Shown: piece by piece, positions 1-7,275 of the stretch | How positions within the stretch are numbered: the first letter of the stretch is position 1 | Layout of the letters: each line of letters starts with the position of its first letter | From: an uncultured Clostridia bacterium | GTDB lineage: Bacteria; Bacillota; Clostridia; TANB77; CAG-508 | DNA length: 32,376 nt | Assembly (NCBI GenBank): GCA_944386325.1 | Contig: CALXAP010000005.1 | Coordinates: forward strand, 1 to 32,376 | Direction: 5' to 3' | Program-made: the position numbers and the translations under genes | The notes under the pieces: model-generated | What the model was told of the DNA's origin: nothing | Databases searched by the model: none | Seen by the model: only the letters and a program-made list of their open reading frames with translations

Positions 1-207
1 ATAGGAGCAATAATCACAATTCTTCTTACAGGAATTGTAACACCTATATTACCATATTTATTATCTTTTGCAGCAGGTGCAATGATTTATGTTGTTGTTG
101 AAGAATTGATACCAGAATCACAAGTAGGTAAACATTCTAATATTGGAACTATTGGTGTTGCAATAGGTTTTGTCATAATGATGATTTTAGATGTTGCACT
201 TGGCTAA
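1..207 (+). CDS. ZIP-family metal transporter, C-terminal part
   Basis: Reading frame 1 is open from the first base to TAA at 205-207 and gives 68 residues, so the gene begins outside the window. The segment has two hydrophobic helices. The first ends in SFAAGAMIYVVVEELIPES, the conserved ZupT/GufA-type ZIP helix whose Glu-Glu-Leu-Ile-Pro-Glu residues line the metal path. The second is the last membrane helix and ends shortly before the stop. ZIP proteins import divalent metals such as zinc, iron or manganese across the cytoplasmic membrane; the substrate cannot be told from this fragment. It is the last intact-looking gene before the accessory region. Confidence 0.85.
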   Translation: MGAIITILLTGIVTPILPYLLSFAAGAMIYVVVEELIPESQVGKHSNIGTIGVAIGFVIMMILDVALG

Positions 208-276
208 ATTTATGTTTTTTATGTAGAGAATCATTAGAAATAGTGGTTGTCTATTTGTTTTTATGAAAAAATTTAA

Positions 277-311
277 AACTCCACCAAAACTACACAATTA
301 AAGTATATAAT
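277..311 (+). promoter_or_regulatory. Promoter with two 11-bp-phased operator repeats
   Basis: AACTCCA (277-283) and AACTACA (288-294) are direct repeats exactly 11 bp apart. They lie 18 bp before a perfect -10 hexamer TATAAT (306-311), in place of a -35 box. One-turn phased direct repeats are the usual binding mode of OmpR/PhoB-family response regulators, and a response-regulator remnant starts at 331. The same arrangement occurs at 1600-1645. The link to this regulator is an inference. Confidence 0.6.
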
Positions 312-330
312 ACATTCGGAGGAAAAAGTA

Positions 331-1547
331 ATGAAAAAAATATTAGTAGAGGAAGATGAAAAGGACATACAAAATATAATAAAAGCATTTTTAGAAAATG
401 CAAAATATAAAGTAGAAACAGCAGACGATGGATTAGATGCGATAAATTTTATACAAAAAATAACTATGATTTAATTTTATTAGATATAATGTTACCTAAA
501 ATTGACGGTTTTACTGTATGTGAAATGATAAGAAAAAACAATAAAGTACCAATTATTATATTAACAGCACTAACAGATGAAGAAAGCCAGCTAAAATGTT
601 TTGATAAACTAGCAGATGACTATATAACAAAGCCATTTTCAATGCCAATACTTTTAAAACATATAGAAGCTATTGTAATTACAACACCAGTTATAAAAAT
701 AAGTAATATTTCTAAAAAATTATCAAAATTAGATATGACTTGGAAATGTAACACTACAAGAACTGACGAAATAGGAGTTTTAGCAAATAATTTAGACACA
801 ATGGCAGAAAGGTTAAATAAAACAATAAATGAACTTACTATTGCAAACAAACAATTACAAAAAGATATTGAGCAAGAAAAAGAAAGAGAAAAAGTACAAA
901 CGCAATTCTTTAGAGCAGTATCACACGAACTAAAAACACCATTAACAATAATAAAAGGGCAATTAGAGGGAATGATTTACGAGGTAGGAGAATACAAAAA
1001 TAAAGAAAAATATTTAAAACATTGTTTAAAAGTTGCAAATGACATGGAAAGTTTAATTAAAGAAATTTTATCAGTCGCAATGATTAAAGAGGAAAATTTT
1101 AAATTAAATGAAAAAGAATTTAATATAGCAAATACAATTAAAAATGTATTAAAGAAATATCAAGGAATAGCAGAAGATAAGGAGATAGAGATAATAACAA
1201 ATATTGGAGAACAATATAATTTTATAGGAGATGAAAGATTACTTGAAAATGCAATTTCAAATATTGTTTCTAATGCAGTAATGTATTCTCCTAAAAAAGA
1301 AAAGGTATTTATAGAATTTAGAAACAATAAGGTAAAAATAGAAAATACAGGAATACATATAGAAAGTAAAGATTTAGAACAATTATTTAATCCATTTTTT
1401 AGAGTAGATAAATCAAGAAATAAAAATACAGGTGGAAGCGGATTAGGGCTATATATTGTGAAAACAATTTTTGATTATCATAATATTTCATACAAAATAG
1501 AAAACTCACAAAATGGAATATTATTTACGATTAAATTACCAGAATAA
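331..1547 (+). pseudogene. Broken response regulator fused to a sensor histidine kinase
   Basis: ATG 331 after a GGAGG site starts a receiver domain (acidic EEDE pocket) that hits TAA at 472-474. The frame is restored by adding one A to the six-A run at 455-460. It then continues NYDLILLDIMLP (phospho-Asp) and reaches the receiver lysine region TKPFS. At about HIEAI the protein jumps in frame into a kinase linker, so the regulator's DNA-binding winged helix and the kinase's sensor and membrane helices are both missing. The kinase core is complete: H-box SHELKTP with His146 counted from ATG 489, N-box, ENTG and GSGLGL. An in-frame ATG at 489 could express a soluble kinase of 352 residues, but without the receiver's acidic pocket. 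The parent was probably an adjacent OmpR-type regulator and HAMP-type kinase merged by deletion. FtsX-type permease remnants follow, which suggests a peptide or antibiotic-sensing transport cassette. Confidence 0.8.
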
Positions 1548-1556
1548 TTATATTTT

Positions 1557-1587
1557 AAATAGGTAGAGTAATATATATCTATTTTTT
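1557..1587 (+). terminator. Weak hairpin with T-run after the kinase remnant
   Basis: AAATAGGTA (1557-1565) can pair, with one G-U, to TATCTATTT (1576-1584). The right arm runs into a stretch of T to 1587. The stem is short and AT-rich, so termination is plausible but not secure. Confidence 0.4.
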
Positions 1588-1599
1588 GTTCTATATAAA

Positions 1600-1645
1600 A
1601 ACTACATTTTAACTCCACCTAAACTCCATTTTTTAGTTGTAAAAA
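1600..1645 (+). promoter_or_regulatory. Promoter with three 11-bp-phased operator repeats
   Basis: AACTACA (1600-1606), AACTCCA (1611-1617) and AACTCCA (1622-1628) are spaced by exactly 11 bp each. The last lies 18 bp before a -10-like TAAAAA (1640-1645), the same geometry as at 277-311. This is probably the response-regulator-activated promoter of the permease genes that start at 1669. Confidence 0.65.
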
Positions 1646-1668
1646 ATAGAGCGAAGGAGGAAAGAAAA

Positions 1669-2986
1669 ATGAATTTATTAAAAAGAAGTTTTTTATACTT
1701 ATTTAGAAAGTGGAAAGTAAGTATTTTACTGTTACTAATTTTATTTATGGTTGTAACACTAACTTTATCAGGAATAGCGGTATTAAATGCTGAAGAACAA
1801 AAAACAGAGGAATTTAAAGAAGCAACAGGAACAAGTTTTAGTGTGGAAAGAAATTATGGTTCTGGAGGAATGGAAACTGATGAAAAAGGAAATACATATC
1901 TGAAATCTGATGCAATAACACAAGATATGATAAAAGAAATTGGAAGTATAGACGGAATAATGGGATATAATGCAACAGTTGAATCAATATCTTCTGTTTT
2001 AAAAGATGGAAAATACATACCACATTCAGAAGATGACCTTGTTGGATGGGATGAGGTAGATTCTCAAACTATGAGTATTACAAATATAAATTTAAAATAT
2101 AGTAATTATTTTATATCAAATATATTTGAATTAGTGGAAGGAGAACATATAACACCAGACACAAAAAATTCAATTATTGTAAGTGAGGCTTATGCAAAAA
2201 AAGAATAATTTAAAAATAGGAGATACTCTAACAGTTGTAAATGACCCTCAAAATGATGATCCGTTTGTAGATGTTGAAATTATTGGAATATTTAGAGTTG
2301 TAACAGATGCAGTAGATGATAGTGACGGAAAGAAAATTTATGATTTAGCAGCATATTTTGAATATAATGACTATGTATTTTTAAGTAATGATTTATCAAA
2401 TAAACTATATGTAAATTATGATGATGCAGGAAATGGTGTATATGATGTTGTTGACTTTTATGTATCAAACCCAGAAAATTTAGACAGCATTATTCAAAAG
2501 GTAAAAAGTATCAAAGATATAAACTGGAAAAACTTTAATATATATACAGATGATGAAGTTTATCAAAACACACAAGAATCAGTAGATAATTCAAGTACAT
2601 TGATTATAAGTTTAATTGTTATAGCAATAATTGTAAGTATTAGTGTAATAAGTATAATCGTTTTTGTGAGTATTAAAGGAAGAAGAAGGGAAATTGGAAT
2701 ATTACTTTCTATTGGCAAATCAAAAGTAACAATAGTATTTCGATTTATTATAGAAATGTTAATCATTGCAGGTATTTCATTTACAGGCTCATACTTTTTT
2801 AGCAAACTAATTGCAGGAAGTTTAGGAAATGCTATGGGAAAAGTAGCAGAAAGTGTGATTATACAAAATAATCAATTCGCATTAATTACGGGAATAGGAA
2901 TTATTATTTTACTTGCAATAGTTATCATCTCTAGTATTCCAATAATAAGCAAAAAACCAAGACAAATTTTATCTCAAATGAATTGA
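1669..2986 (+). pseudogene. ABC transporter permease (FtsX/MacB type), frameshifted
   Basis: ATG 1669 follows a good GGAGG. The first frame encodes a basic N-terminus, a membrane helix (residues about 17-38) and an extracellular domain, then stops at 2206-2208. A second frame continues the same protein (NNLKIGDTLTV...) to TGA 2984-2986 and carries three C-terminal membrane helices, a typical FtsX arrangement. The break falls at the seven-A run 2196-2202; six A would keep the frame (AYAKKNNLKIGD). Joined, the product would be about 440 residues. No ATP-binding subunit is encoded nearby, so even a repaired permease would need a partner elsewhere. The phased operator just upstream suggests control by the broken two-component system at 331-1547. 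Confidence 0.8.
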
Positions 2987-2997
2987 GGTGATTGATA

Positions 2998-3320
2998 GTG
3001 AATTTTATAAAAAGAGCATATTTATATACCACGAGAAAAAAGTAAGAACTATATTGTTATTTTCTATTATTCTGATAATGGCAACTTTGCTAATAGTATG
3101 TTTTTCAATTAACTCATCATCTAATATGGCAAATGCAAATGTTAGAAAGGTTTTAAAATGTGGTTTTACTGTAAATGCAAAAACATTAGAAAATGGGTTA
3201 GATGAAAGTATTGTAAATCAAATATTAAATATAGATGGCATTACAGATAGTTATAATTTAAGAAGCTACACAGTTGCAGAGTATAGAGATACAAATAGTA
3301 AGTTGTCTCGCAGGTTGTAA
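2998..3320 (+). pseudogene. Second ABC permease, frameshifted and truncated
   Basis: GTG 2998, seven bases after GAGGTGA and just past the stop of the previous permease, begins MNFIKRAYLYTTRKK. It then stops at 3043 because the A-run 3036-3041 has six A where seven would keep the frame. The neighbouring frame continues KVRTILLFSIILIMATLLIV, a first membrane helix, and some 70 residues of extracellular domain before stopping at 3318-3320. A whole FtsX-type permease has several hundred residues and C-terminal helices, so most of the gene is gone. It was probably the partner of the permease at 1669. Confidence 0.75.
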
Positions 3321-3366
3321 GTTTAAATTTAAATTAAATAAGTAAATAAATGTATAAGATTTAAAG

Positions 3367-3400
3367 TGAGTATATTATTTTTGATATGCTCATTTTTTTT
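3367..3400 (+). terminator. Rho-independent terminator
   Basis: TGAGTATAT (3367-3375) pairs with ATATGCTCA (3384-3392), with one G-U pair and an 8-nt loop. Eight T follow (3393-3400). It ends the permease remnant and separates it from the recombinase gene. Confidence 0.7.
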
Positions 3401-3457
3401 AAATAAGGTGAAATTTCTCATATGCCTCTTGAATTATGTAAAACAAGCAAAATGTTG

Positions 3458-3482
3458 TATAATATAGTTGTAGTTCTATATT
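3458..3482 (+). promoter_or_regulatory. -10 box and inverted repeat before the recombinase gene
   Basis: A -10 hexamer TATAAT (3458-3463) overlaps a perfect 7-bp inverted repeat, AATATAG (3461-3467) and CTATATT (3476-3482), separated by 8 nt. No good -35 is seen. Such a dyad could be an operator or a recombinase core site. Confidence 0.45.
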
Positions 3483-3514
3483 GCAATATTTAAAAGTATA
3501 AGGAGGTAATTAAT

Positions 3515-4510
3515 TTGAGAGAGTTATTTGTTGAAAAAGTAATTGATAAGACAGAAAACTTTTTAGACAATAACCAAAGAAGAATGTTAAAAGAAACACT
3601 AACAGAAATATGTTTAAATTACCAAATAGAAATATTAGAGCAAAACCAAATAGAAACAATACAACACAATAATGAAGAATTATTAAATAAATTTATTTCT
3701 TCAAAAGAAATTGAAGGGTGTTCAACAAGAACTTTAAATTACTACAAGGATAATATAACTAAAATGTTAGAAAAAATAAACTTACCAATTGAAGAAATTA
3801 CTACTGAAATATTAAGAGATTATTTAGCCGATTACAAAAATAGTTCTAAAGCAGGAATGATAACAATAGACAATATCAGAAGAACATTATCAAGTTTCTT
3901 TGCTTGGCTAGAAAATGAAGATTATATTGTAAAAAGTCCTGTTAGAAGAATACACAAAGTAAAGACCACCAAAAGAGTTAAAGAAACTTTAACTGATGAA
4001 AATTTAGAAAAACTAAGAGATACTTGTTCAAATGTAAGAGATTTAGCAATATTAGAACTATTAATATCTACTGGTATGAGAGTAGGAGAACTAACTAGAT
4101 TAAATATTTCTGATATGGATTTTCAAGAAAGAAGTTGTATAGTTTTAGGAAAAGGAAATACTGAAAGAGAAGTATATTTTAGTGCCAAAAGTAAAATGTA
4201 CATAGAAAAATATTTGGAGACTAGAACAGATGATAATGAAGCCTTATTCGTATCATTAATAAAACCATATAATAGATTAGGAATATCAGGAATTGAAATT
4301 ATTATCAGAAATTTAGGAAAAGAAGCAAATATAAATAAAGTACATCCACATAAATTTAGAAGAACAATGGCTACTATGGCTATTGATAAAGATATGCCAA
4401 TTGAACAAGTACAAAAATTGCTTGGACATATAAAAATAGATACCACAATGGAATATGCTATGGTAAATCAAAATAATGTAAAAAACTCACATAGAAAATA
4501 TATTACTTAA
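3515..4510 (+). CDS. Tyrosine recombinase / integrase (XerC/D-like)
   Basis: This is a site-specific DNA recombinase of 331 residues that cuts and rejoins DNA through a tyrosine phosphodiester. The start is TTG 3515, placed by AAGGAGG some 8 bases upstream. Residues about 1-60 are an N-terminal extension rich in Gln and Glu. About 65-150 form the SAM-like core-binding domain, and about 160-331 the catalytic domain. The visible catalytic set is complete: Arg189 (TGMRVGEL), Lys in GKGN, His279 and Arg282 (HPHKFRR), His305 (LGHIKI) and nucleophile Tyr314 (MEYAM). The gene looks intact amid degraded neighbours and has no phage or conjugation genes beside it. It could be the integrase left from an element or a stand-alone recombinase; the inverted repeat at its promoter is a candidate target. 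Function as a tyrosine recombinase is near certain; the specific role is unknown. Confidence 0.93.
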   Translation: MRELFVEKVIDKTENFLDNNQRRMLKETLTEICLNYQIEILEQNQIETIQHNNEELLNKFISSKEIEGCSTRTLNYYKDNITKMLEKINLPIEEITTEILRDYLADYKNSSKAGMITIDNIRRTLSSFFAWLENEDYIVKSPVRRIHKVKTTKRVKETLTDENLEKLRDTCSNVRDLAILELLISTGMRVGELTRLNISDMDFQERSCIVLGKGNTEREVYFSAKSKMYIEKYLETRTDDNEALFVSLIKPYNRLGISGIEIIIRNLGKEANINKVHPHKFRRTMATMAIDKDMPIEQVQKLLGHIKIDTTMEYAMVNQNNVKNSHRKYIT

Positions 4511-4637
4511 AGAATGTTTTAAAAAACTTTCTGGATTATAAATAAAAATCAATTGTATATTAGAAAATGAAGAGTATTTTAAAAGAAAAAATATCATTAA
4601 TTAATAAAACTCCAGGGTTAGCTGAAGTTGAGAATTT

Positions 4638-4979
4638 TTATAGCATTATATTACGAGCAATGGCAAGTAAAAGATCCTCAGTATAACTATAGTTAGTAAT
4701 TTTAAATTCATATTTAGTAAAAGAAGAGTCAGATTTAGCAATTGTTAAATAAATTTCTAATTCCTTGAAATTCTTTCGACTAATAGGCTTTTCAAAAAGT
4801 CCATTTTCATCAAATGTACAACTAATTATAACATTGACTAAATCTTCTACTGAGACGCTTTCACATTCTGCCCGTAACATAATAATTGCTGATTCGTTTT
4901 CAGTATTACAATAATTATCATCAAAATACTTTTCATCTATATCTATAGTAAATTTATAATCAATAGATATTTTTTTCAT
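4638..4979 (-). CDS. Hypothetical protein of 113 residues
   Basis: I do not recognise this protein. It starts at ATG (complement of 4977-4979) behind a textbook AAGGAGG, and has its own minus-strand promoter (5045-5073) and a 5' leader hairpin, so it is a real gene. The product is soluble and acidic: MKKISIDYKFTIDIDEKYF..., with alternating hydrophobic and charged residues that suggest beta strands in the first 25 and last 35 residues and a helix between. It has no signal peptide or membrane segment, and two cysteines in the N-terminal half. It converges on the recombinase gene with 127 bp between them, and is divergent from the HD-domain gene. It may be cargo acquired with the recombinase. 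No function is proposed. Confidence 0.75.
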   Translation of the reverse strand: MKKISIDYKFTIDIDEKYFDDNYCNTENESAIIMLRAECESVSVEDLVNVIISCTFDENGLFEKPISRKNFKELEIYLTIAKSDSSFTKYEFKITNYSYTEDLLLAIARNIML

Positions 4980-5001
4980 AGTAAATCCTCCTTAGTGATG
5001 A

Positions 5002-5029
5002 CAAGAAAATTGCTAACCCAATTTCCTTG
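5002..5029 (-). promoter_or_regulatory. 5' leader hairpin of the minus-strand gene
   Basis: CAAGAAAATTG (5002-5012) and CAATTTCCTTG (5019-5029) form an 11-bp stem (one G-U in the minus-strand RNA) with a 6-nt loop. It lies between the predicted transcription start (near 5038) and the ribosome binding site. No T-run follows, so it is not an obvious terminator. It may stabilise the mRNA or bind a regulator. Confidence 0.45.
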
Positions 5030-5044
5030 TGTTTTCATAATTAT

Positions 5045-5073
5045 ATTATACCACCCAAAAGTCAGAAAAACAA
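5045..5073 (-). promoter_or_regulatory. Promoter of the minus-strand hypothetical gene
   Basis: On the minus strand TTGTTT (5073-5068) and TATAAT (5050-5045) are 17 bp apart. A TGG before the -10 makes it an extended -10. It is back to back with the plus-strand promoter at 5107-5135. Confidence 0.65.
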
Positions 5074-5106
5074 TATTTTATGCATACCAACAAAAAACAA
5101 TTTAAT

Positions 5107-5135
5107 TTGACTATATATTCATAACTTGATATAAT
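5107..5135 (+). promoter_or_regulatory. Promoter of the HD-domain gene
   Basis: TTGACT (5107-5112), a 17-bp spacer and TATAAT (5130-5135). Transcription would start near 5142, almost on the ribosome binding site AGGAGGGG (5144-5151). This excludes the upstream TTG at 5135 as a translation start. Confidence 0.7.
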
Positions 5136-5158
5136 TGCTAAAGAGGAGGGGTTTTATT

Positions 5159-5797
5159 ATAAGAAAAGAAGAAAATGTTTTAAAGTATTATGTATTATGT
5201 AATAAATTAAAGAATACAATTAGAACTGGTTGGAAAGATTGGAATGTAGAAAGAACTAGATTAGAAAGTGTTGCAGAGCACATATTTGGTGTACAAATGT
5301 TAGCTATTGCAATGAAGTCTGAATATGAATACGATATAAATATTATGAAAGTAATATTTATGTTAGCAGTTCACGAATTGGAGGAAATATATATTGGAGA
5401 TTTAACTCAATTTCAAGTTTCTAAAGAAGAAAAAAAGAAAATAGGTCATGAAGCAGTATCTAAAGTATTAGATGGTTTACTTGATAAAAAGGAGATTGAG
5501 AATATAATCTTAGAATTTGATGATAGAATAACAAACGAGGCTAAATTTGCATATCAATGTGATAAACTAGAATGTGACTTGCAGTGTAGGTTGTATGATG
5601 AGGAAAATTGTGTAGACTTGAATAATCAAATTTCTAATACTACTTTCAGAGATTCCAGAGTTCAAAAGTTATTAAAAGATGAAATATCATGGTCAGAAAT
5701 GTGGTTAAAGTTTGGACAAGAATCTTATAATTATGATAAAAATTTTACAAATGTGTCAAATTATGCTATAAATCATAATATAAAAGAACTTATTTAA
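5159..5797 (+). CDS. HD-domain hydrolase (YfbR-like)
   Basis: The product is a probable metal-dependent phosphohydrolase of the HD superfamily, of the type acting on nucleotides (YfbR-like 5'-nucleotidases). The order of motifs fits: an AEH histidine early, then HELEEIYIGD (His-Glu in place of His-Asp, followed by the conserved E and D), and YQCDKLECD about 60 residues later for the last metal-binding Asp. The length is about 213 residues. The start is odd: the ribosome binding site at 5144-5151 points to ATA 5159 (or ATT 5156), and no ATG/GTG/TTG lies at a suitable distance; an ancestral ATG may have become ATA. A NUDIX gene follows within 20 bp, so the two may act together on nucleotides. 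The substrate is not determined. Confidence 0.75.
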   Translation: MRKEENVLKYYVLCNKLKNTIRTGWKDWNVERTRLESVAEHIFGVQMLAIAMKSEYEYDINIMKVIFMLAVHELEEIYIGDLTQFQVSKEEKKKIGHEAVSKVLDGLLDKKEIENIILEFDDRITNEAKFAYQCDKLECDLQCRLYDEENCVDLNNQISNTTFRDSRVQKLLKDEISWSEMWLKFGQESYNYDKNFTNVSNYAINHNIKELI

Positions 5798-5816
5798 AAA
5801 TATGGAGGTTAAATAT

Positions 5817-6245
5817 ATGAAAAGATATGTATTATTATTATTATTTACAAAAGATTTTAAAAAAGTATTGTTAATAAAAAGGAATAAAAAGCCATATGCT
5901 AATTTATATAATGGTATTGGAGGGAAAATTGAAAATAATGAATCGGTTATTGAAGCTACAATTCGTGAATGTAAAGAAGAAACTAACATGCAGATTTCTG
6001 AACCAAAATTGTTGGTAACTTGTATATATCCAAAATCAATTAATTCAGACGAGGACAAAGAGATGGCAGTATTATATGATTGCGTAGATGAAGTTGCTGT
6101 TGAGGAAAATTATGAAGGGAGTTTTGAATGGAAAAATATAGACTTTGCTTTAGACTTTAATAATAAACAGATAGCTGGATTATCTAATTTGGCTCAATTC
6201 ATTAAGGAAATCCTTGATATAGAAGGTATTGTGAAGTTCTATTAA
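5817..6245 (+). CDS. NUDIX hydrolase
   Basis: The product hydrolyses a nucleoside diphosphate linked to another group (for example an oxidised nucleotide, as MutT does). The NUDIX box is clear: GGKIENNESVIEATIRECKE followed by ETN, giving G-x5-E, x7, R-E, then E-E, with Asn where Gly usually ends the motif. A beta-strand-rich N-terminus (YVLLLLFTKDFKKVLLIKR) precedes it, as in the family. I chose ATG 5817 rather than ATG 5802, because GGAGG at 5804-5808 overlaps the earlier codon and is 8 bases from the later one. The product has 142 residues. It sits in an operon with the HD-domain gene just upstream. Family assignment is firm; the substrate is unknown. Confidence 0.85.
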   Translation: MKRYVLLLLFTKDFKKVLLIKRNKKPYANLYNGIGGKIENNESVIEATIRECKEETNMQISEPKLLVTCIYPKSINSDEDKEMAVLYDCVDEVAVEENYEGSFEWKNIDFALDFNNKQIAGLSNLAQFIKEILDIEGIVKFY

Positions 6246-6274
6246 TTGACTTTTATGCCAGAATGTGGTATTAT
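6246..6274 (+). promoter_or_regulatory. Promoter of the methyltransferase gene
   Basis: TTGACT (6246-6251), a 17-bp spacer and TATTAT (6269-6274), with TGG before the -10. It starts directly after the NUDIX stop codon. Confidence 0.65.
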
Positions 6275-6275
6275 G

Positions 6276-6308
6276 TTAATGTGAGGTGTTGGTTTAACCT
6301 AATATTAA
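6276..6308 (+). promoter_or_regulatory. Dyad-symmetric candidate operator
   Basis: The dyad reads TTAAT (6276-6280), 3 nt, AGGT (6284-6287), 9 nt, ACCT (6297-6300), 3 nt, ATTAA (6304-6308). The arms are exact reverse complements at matching spacing and cover the predicted transcription start near 6281, where a repressor would block. This is an inference from symmetry. Confidence 0.4.
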
Positions 6309-6328
6309 CTAATGTGGAGGTAATTATC

Positions 6329-7105
6329 ATGAAAGAGCGGAACAAAGTAGCAAATGTTTTTACCGACATTGCTCCAAAGTGGAATGACAAAGGCAATCTT
6401 ATAGCTAGTTGCATTGGGCAGAAAAATCCCTTTAAGACTGAGTATAAAAACTGGATTCGAAGTGGTATGCGTATTTTAGATGTGGGATGTGGTGCAGGAA
6501 AGAATCTTCTCAAGATTGATTCTGAATATGAGAATTGTGAATTGCATGGAATTGACATTAGTGAAAAAATGGTTGAAATAGCTAAGCAAAATAGTGCTAA
6601 TGCAAAGAATCGTATTGTTTTTGCTAATGTTGATTTTCTAGAGTTCAATTCCGAAGAAAAATATGATGTCATTATATTTAACTATGTATTACATCATATG
6701 GAAAAGCCACAATTTGCTATTGAAAAAGCATACAGTTTACTCAAGAATTATGGACTTATTATGCTAACGCTTCCTGGAACTGAATACTTAAAGGAAACGT
6801 TTCCATATTGCCATGATGTCATTGATGATTCTATTGGTCGTTTTTCAAGAGGAAAAGTCGAAAACATGTTTGATGCCTTTAAAGTGGTACAGTTGCTATA
6901 TAAGAAGTCAATATTTTTAATGCGGTTTGATTCTTATGAACAATATATGCAATATCTAAAAAGTATAGGGACTTATCAAAAGATTGTCAATTATTCTTTG
7001 AAGAAATGGAGTACAGAATTTGAACGCTTGGTTATGAATTCTTATCTGAATGCAGAATATATTACAGGTCACTATGATATGTATGTGTATTTTAAGAAAG
7101 AATAA
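6329..7105 (+). CDS. Class I SAM-dependent methyltransferase
   Basis: The product transfers a methyl group from S-adenosylmethionine to an unidentified acceptor. The Rossmann-fold signature LDVGCGAGKN lies at residues 50-59, the acidic adenosine-contacting residue in HGIDISEKMVEIA follows, and the post-motif IIFNYVLHHME marks a Methyltransf_11/25-type domain. About 100 residues form the C-terminal part (258 in all). ATG 6329 is chosen because GGAGG lies 8-9 bases before it; the frame is open further upstream but without a ribosome site. Several arginines are CGN (CGG, CGT, CGC), whereas neighbours use almost only AGA, and the gene is visibly less AT-rich in its first third. This suggests recent transfer. 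It has its own promoter, a dyad operator and a strong terminator, so it is a self-contained transcription unit. Confidence 0.85.
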   Translation: MKERNKVANVFTDIAPKWNDKGNLIASCIGQKNPFKTEYKNWIRSGMRILDVGCGAGKNLLKIDSEYENCELHGIDISEKMVEIAKQNSANAKNRIVFANVDFLEFNSEEKYDVIIFNYVLHHMEKPQFAIEKAYSLLKNYGLIMLTLPGTEYLKETFPYCHDVIDDSIGRFSRGKVENMFDAFKVVQLLYKKSIFLMRFDSYEQYMQYLKSIGTYQKIVNYSLKKWSTEFERLVMNSYLNAEYITGHYDMYVYFKKE

Positions 7106-7112
7106 TAACAAC

Positions 7113-7143
7113 AAAATCTCACAGGCAATGTCTGTGAGATTTT
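7113..7143 (+). terminator. Strong terminator after the methyltransferase gene
   Basis: AAAATCTCACAG (7113-7124) and CTGTGAGATTTT (7132-7143) are perfect 12-bp complements with a 7-nt loop. With A-runs on one side and T-runs on the other it could work on both strands. Confidence 0.85.
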
Positions 7144-7210
7144 GCTATATATTTTGTAATCATTTTGAAAGATAATCTAAGCGACAAATTACAATTTCTA
7201 TAATACAAAT

Positions 7211-7236
7211 AAAATAGCAGAATTTCTGCTATTTTT
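7211..7236 (+). terminator. Second terminator-like hairpin
   Basis: AAAATAGCAG (7211-7220) pairs perfectly with CTGCTATTTT (7226-7235) around AATTT, followed by another T. It lies between the methyltransferase unit and the IS remnant; no gene lies between the two hairpins. Confidence 0.7.
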
Positions 7237-7275
7237 GCTTTGTATGACGGGTATAAATGTCAATATAAGAATGAT

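Noticed and set aside
4567..4686. A 39-codon plus-strand open frame (MKSILKEKISLINKTPG...) between the recombinase and the minus-strand gene
   Set aside because: It has no ribosome binding site and its second half is antisense to the well-supported gene at 4638-4979; the frame could be a relic but cannot be supported.
5135..5158. TTG 5135 as start of the HD-domain gene
   Set aside because: It overlaps the -10 box TATAAT and precedes the predicted transcription start, and the ribosome site lies downstream of it.
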